Of a stretch of DNA of 7,676 bases, positions 5,462-7,676 are shown piece after piece. Numbering within the stretch: position 1 is the first letter of the stretch; every line of letters begins with the position of its first letter. The notes below the pieces were generated by a model, which saw nothing but the letters and a program-made list of their open reading frames with translations, did no database searches and had not been told where the DNA came from. Position numbers and translations under genes: made by a program. This DNA comes from Bacteroidales bacterium UBA4353 (GTDB taxonomy: Bacteria; Bacteroidota; Bacteroidia; Bacteroidales; Paludibacteraceae): the NCBI GenBank assembly GCA_002394025.1, contig DGSV01000016.1, positions 1-7,676 of the forward strand, written 5' to 3'.

Positions 5462-6949
5462 ATGAATATTTTTAATCGATTGTGTATCTTAGTATTGGCG
5501 TTGCCGGCGTTTGTGTTGTCATCTGCTCAGGACAATGCTGTGGATGCAGTATCAGGTGCGTCAAAGATGGATGCAACATCCGGTGCATCAAAAGTTGAGA
5601 GAAGGGTTCAAGAGAATGACAGGCATGCCGATAAACCTAAGTACCGCTTTATGGATCATTTTTCCATAGGTGGTTATGGTGAGGCGGTGATGACCCGTAA
5701 CTTCTTTAGTAATAACTATCTGCGCTATTCACAACCGGAGTTGCACAAAGGTGAGCAATATGGTGTTTTCGACTTGCCGCATGTGGTGATTAATCTTGGT
5801 TATGACTTTGGTCGCGGGTGGTCGATGGGTATGGAGATAGAGTATGAGCATGGTGGTACTGAGAGCGCCATGGAGATTGAGGAAGAAGAAGGCGGCGAAT
5901 ATGAGAGCGAGATAGAGCGTGGCGGTGAGGTTGCGCTTGAGCAGTTCTGGGTACAGAAAATTTTCAACCCTTACGTGGCCATCAGAGGAGGCATGATAAT
6001 AATTCCCGTTGGCGGAACCAATGCCTACCATGAACCTGATAAATTTTTCGGTGTTTACAGGCCCGAAGGCGAGAATACCATTATGCCGTGTACGTGGCAT
6101 GAGATAGGCTTAAGTGTATGGGGCTCATGGGGTAAGAAGCGTGACTGGCATTATAACGCGATGTTCTTGCCCGGTCTTGACAGTGACCGTTTTAATAGTA
6201 AGGGTTGGATACATGGAGGCAGCGGCTCGCCATACGAATACAAACTCGCTACGGCGTATGCCGGAGCGTTGCGCATTGACAATACGTCTGTCAAAGGACT
6301 GCGGCTTTCGTTGAGCGGCTATGTAGGCAATAGCTTTCAGAATACGCTGCGTCAGACCAAAGGCACCAAATATGAGAAAACGCGCGGAACGGTGTATATA
6401 GGTTCTTTTGATTTTTGCTATGATAACCATAATGTTATTGTCCGCGGTAGCGCGACCTATGGCCATCTCGACCAGTCGGACCTGATTACAGCGTGGAACA
6501 GAACCATGCGTAATGACTCACCGTCGCCCAAAGAACCTGTAGCCAGCGATGCCTATGCATTGGGTATCGAAGCCGGTTATGATTTTTTCAACTTCAATAG
6601 TCGCCTTGCCACGTCAGGGCAGAAATTCTACGTCTTCGCACGCTATGACAATTATGATTCAATGTATAAGATGGCGGCTAATATGACACCTGATGATTGG
6701 TGTGGCAGGCAGCGTATAGCGGCGGGCATCAACTACTTCCCGATGAAGCAGATAGCCGTAAAAGCCGAATTCGCTTACGGAATACTCAAGAGCAAAAATT
6801 CGTCAATCAAATACAATAACGAGCCGAGCATATCCATGGGCATCACCTATTGCGGAATGTTCAACAAAGCCAAGTTGGAGCAGTGGCAAAGGCGCAAAAG
6901 TGAGAGGCAGAGAGCTCGTGCGTGGCAAACAGAACAAGAAAAAAAATAA
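5462..6949 (+). CDS. Outer-membrane beta-barrel porin, imelysin-associated
   Basis: The protein has 495 residues. A Sec signal peptide (hydrophobic residues 7-20) probably ends at SSA-QDN, near residue 22. A polar N-terminal segment (23-60) includes two 9-residue repeats (28-36 and 37-45). From residue 65 the chain alternates polar and hydrophobic residues with many Gly and aromatics: FSIGGYGEAV, HVVINLGYDF, FYVFARYDNYD, IAVKAEFAYG and SISMGITYCG look like barrel strands. I infer a single-chain porin of the type found in Bacteroidetes. Residues 125-160 are strongly acidic, with 15 Glu, probably in or beside a loop. A basic tail of 27 residues (469-495) follows the likely last strand. The gene is followed after 16 bp by the imelysin lipoprotein gene on the same strand, so the two are almost certainly co-transcribed from the promoter at 5412-5442. 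Iron passage is an inference from that neighbour; the substrate cannot be read from the sequence. Confidence 0.82.
   Translation: MNIFNRLCILVLALPAFVLSSAQDNAVDAVSGASKMDATSGASKVERRVQENDRHADKPKYRFMDHFSIGGYGEAVMTRNFFSNNYLRYSQPELHKGEQYGVFDLPHVVINLGYDFGRGWSMGMEIEYEHGGTESAMEIEEEEGGEYESEIERGGEVALEQFWVQKIFNPYVAIRGGMIIIPVGGTNAYHEPDKFFGVYRPEGENTIMPCTWHEIGLSVWGSWGKKRDWHYNAMFLPGLDSDRFNSKGWIHGGSGSPYEYKLATAYAGALRIDNTSVKGLRLSLSGYVGNSFQNTLRQTKGTKYEKTRGTVYIGSFDFCYDNHNVIVRGSATYGHLDQSDLITAWNRTMRNDSPSPKEPVASDAYALGIEAGYDFFNFNSRLATSGQKFYVFARYDNYDSMYKMAANMTPDDWCGRQRIAAGINYFPMKQIAVKAEFAYGILKSKNSSIKYNNEPSISMGITYCGMFNKAKLEQWQRRKSERQRARAWQTEQEKK
5543..5596 (+). repeat. 27-bp tandem duplication inside the porin gene
   Basis: Two adjacent 27-bp units (5543-5569 and 5570-5596) match at 20 of 27 bases. 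They encode DAVSGASKM and DATSGASKV just after the signal peptide. Most differences are at third codon positions or conservative, so this is an old in-frame duplication kept as a polar linker. Confidence 0.7.
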
Positions 6950-6965
6950 ATAAATGTAAAATACT

Positions 6966-7676
6966 ATGCAAAAAATCACTAAACTAATTATTTTCATGCT
7001 TTTCAGCACAGTGATGGTGCTGAATTTCAGTTCTTGCAAGGACAATGATTCCGATGATTTGGTGTTACCAGAAGAGGATAACACTGATAGGAATTATATA
7101 GAGTCGCCTTATAGTCTCAATTCTGTCAAAGACTTTGCCGATAACATCCGCGGCATAGTGAACGTTTATCAGGGTGTATCCGGTTCCGCCAGTGTCTCGG
7201 ATTATGTCAAGGCTGTTAATGCCGACCTTGATTCTCGCGTGCGAGCTGCTCTGAGTAATGCTATAACCAAGATAGAAGCTATTCCAGAACCTTTCGTAAC
7301 TTCCGCACCATCTTCTGTAACCCAGCAGGCCATTGATGCCACCAATGAGCTTGAGGCTCTGTTGTCAGGTGAAGTAATGGAATTGCTCGGTAAGGATTAC
7401 CAGAACAAAAACGCTTTGCTTAGTGCGGCTATGGAGCCTTATGTCAACAAAATTGTTATTCCCACATATCATGAAATGACGTTGCACGCCACCGAACTTT
7501 CCGACTTGTGCGCTACCATTCTTGAGAAATATGACGCAGGCACTCTTACCCAAGCAGATATCAAGGCTGCTGACGATGCTTGGCTCGCTGCACGTCAGGC
7601 ATGGGAACTGTCAGAGGCTTTCTTGTTAGGACCGGCTTCGGACCATAAAGTGGATCCGCATATCGACTCATGGCCA
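6966..7676 (+). CDS. Imelysin (M75) family lipoprotein, 5' part
   Basis: The reading frame runs from the ATG at 6966 to the window edge (237 codons, no stop), so the C-terminal part is missing. It starts with a lipoprotein signal (MQKITKLIIFMLF...) and the lipobox FSSC, with the lipidated Cys at 24. Acidic KDNDSDD follows, resembling the surface-export signal of Bacteroidota lipoproteins. The imelysin fold is recognised from its helical, Ala-rich body and the block WLAARQAWELSEAFLLGPA followed by DPHIDSWP at the end of the window. In this family that block lies shortly before the GxHxxE motif, which must fall outside. Imelysins (M75, IrpA/EfeO relatives) are envelope proteins tied to iron uptake; peptidase activity is doubtful for many members. 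The gene lies 16 bp after the porin and shares its transcript, which suggests a porin-lipoprotein pair acting at the outer membrane. Confidence 0.9.
   Translation, partial: MQKITKLIIFMLFSTVMVLNFSSCKDNDSDDLVLPEEDNTDRNYIESPYSLNSVKDFADNIRGIVNVYQGVSGSASVSDYVKAVNADLDSRVRAALSNAITKIEAIPEPFVTSAPSSVTQQAIDATNELEALLSGEVMELLGKDYQNKNALLSAAMEPYVNKIVIPTYHEMTLHATELSDLCATILEKYDAGTLTQADIKAADDAWLAARQAWELSEAFLLGPASDHKVDPHIDSWP

Noticed and set aside
5454..5465. A three-codon frame (ATG AAA CTA TGA) overlapping the porin start
   Set aside because: It lies within a leader of about 13 nt and is too close to the predicted transcription start to be translated well; such short frames arise often in A-rich leaders.
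5729..6466. Two overlapping minus-strand frames (123 and 113 codons) opposite the porin gene
   Set aside because: They overlap each other and lie entirely within a well-supported gene; no family features or promoter signals.

Overview
This window looks like the chromosome of a member of the Bacteroidota, most likely order Bacteroidales. The AlaS N-terminus, the FeoA-FeoB fusion, the imelysin lipoprotein and the PepD homologue are all of Bacteroidales type. Promoter-like elements fit the Bacteroidota consensus (TAnnTTTG near -7, TTG near -33, about 20 nt apart), and starts are preceded by A-rich sequence rather than a Shine-Dalgarno. A gut lineage such as Muribaculaceae is a guess from overall impression only.

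Layout from left to right. On the minus strand are the first 39 codons of alaS (1-118), preceded by a coiled-coil lipoprotein gene (171-1037). Next comes a minus-strand iron operon: feoAB (1292-3598), a ferrous-iron transporter with FeoA fused to FeoB, whose stop overlaps the start of a 59-residue FeoB-associated Cys-rich membrane protein (1116-1295). A further minus-strand gene, pepD (3795-5255), encodes an aminoacyl-histidine dipeptidase and ends at a strong hairpin with T-runs on both sides. A 206-bp divergent intergenic region follows. On the plus strand is a two-gene operon: an outer-membrane beta-barrel porin with a very Glu-rich segment (5462-6949), then an imelysin/M75-family lipoprotein (6966 to the window end, incomplete).

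Functionally, two of the transcription units point to iron. FeoAB and its small partner would move Fe2+ across the inner membrane. The porin plus imelysin lipoprotein is a plausible envelope-level unit for iron capture or entry, by analogy with EfeO/IrpA-type imelysins. PepD, AlaS and the coiled-coil lipoprotein have no evident link to iron.

The most interesting signal is regulatory. The region upstream of feoAB holds a perfect 8-bp inverted repeat around TTAT. Its central ten bases, CCATTATTGG, recur exactly next to the -33 box of the porin-imelysin operon, with a degenerate third copy 33 bp further upstream. This suggests that one iron- or metal-responsive regulator controls both operons, but it is an inference from two sites. 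No RNA genes, CRISPR arrays, insertion sequences or prophage genes were seen. No gap between genes exceeds 300 bases.
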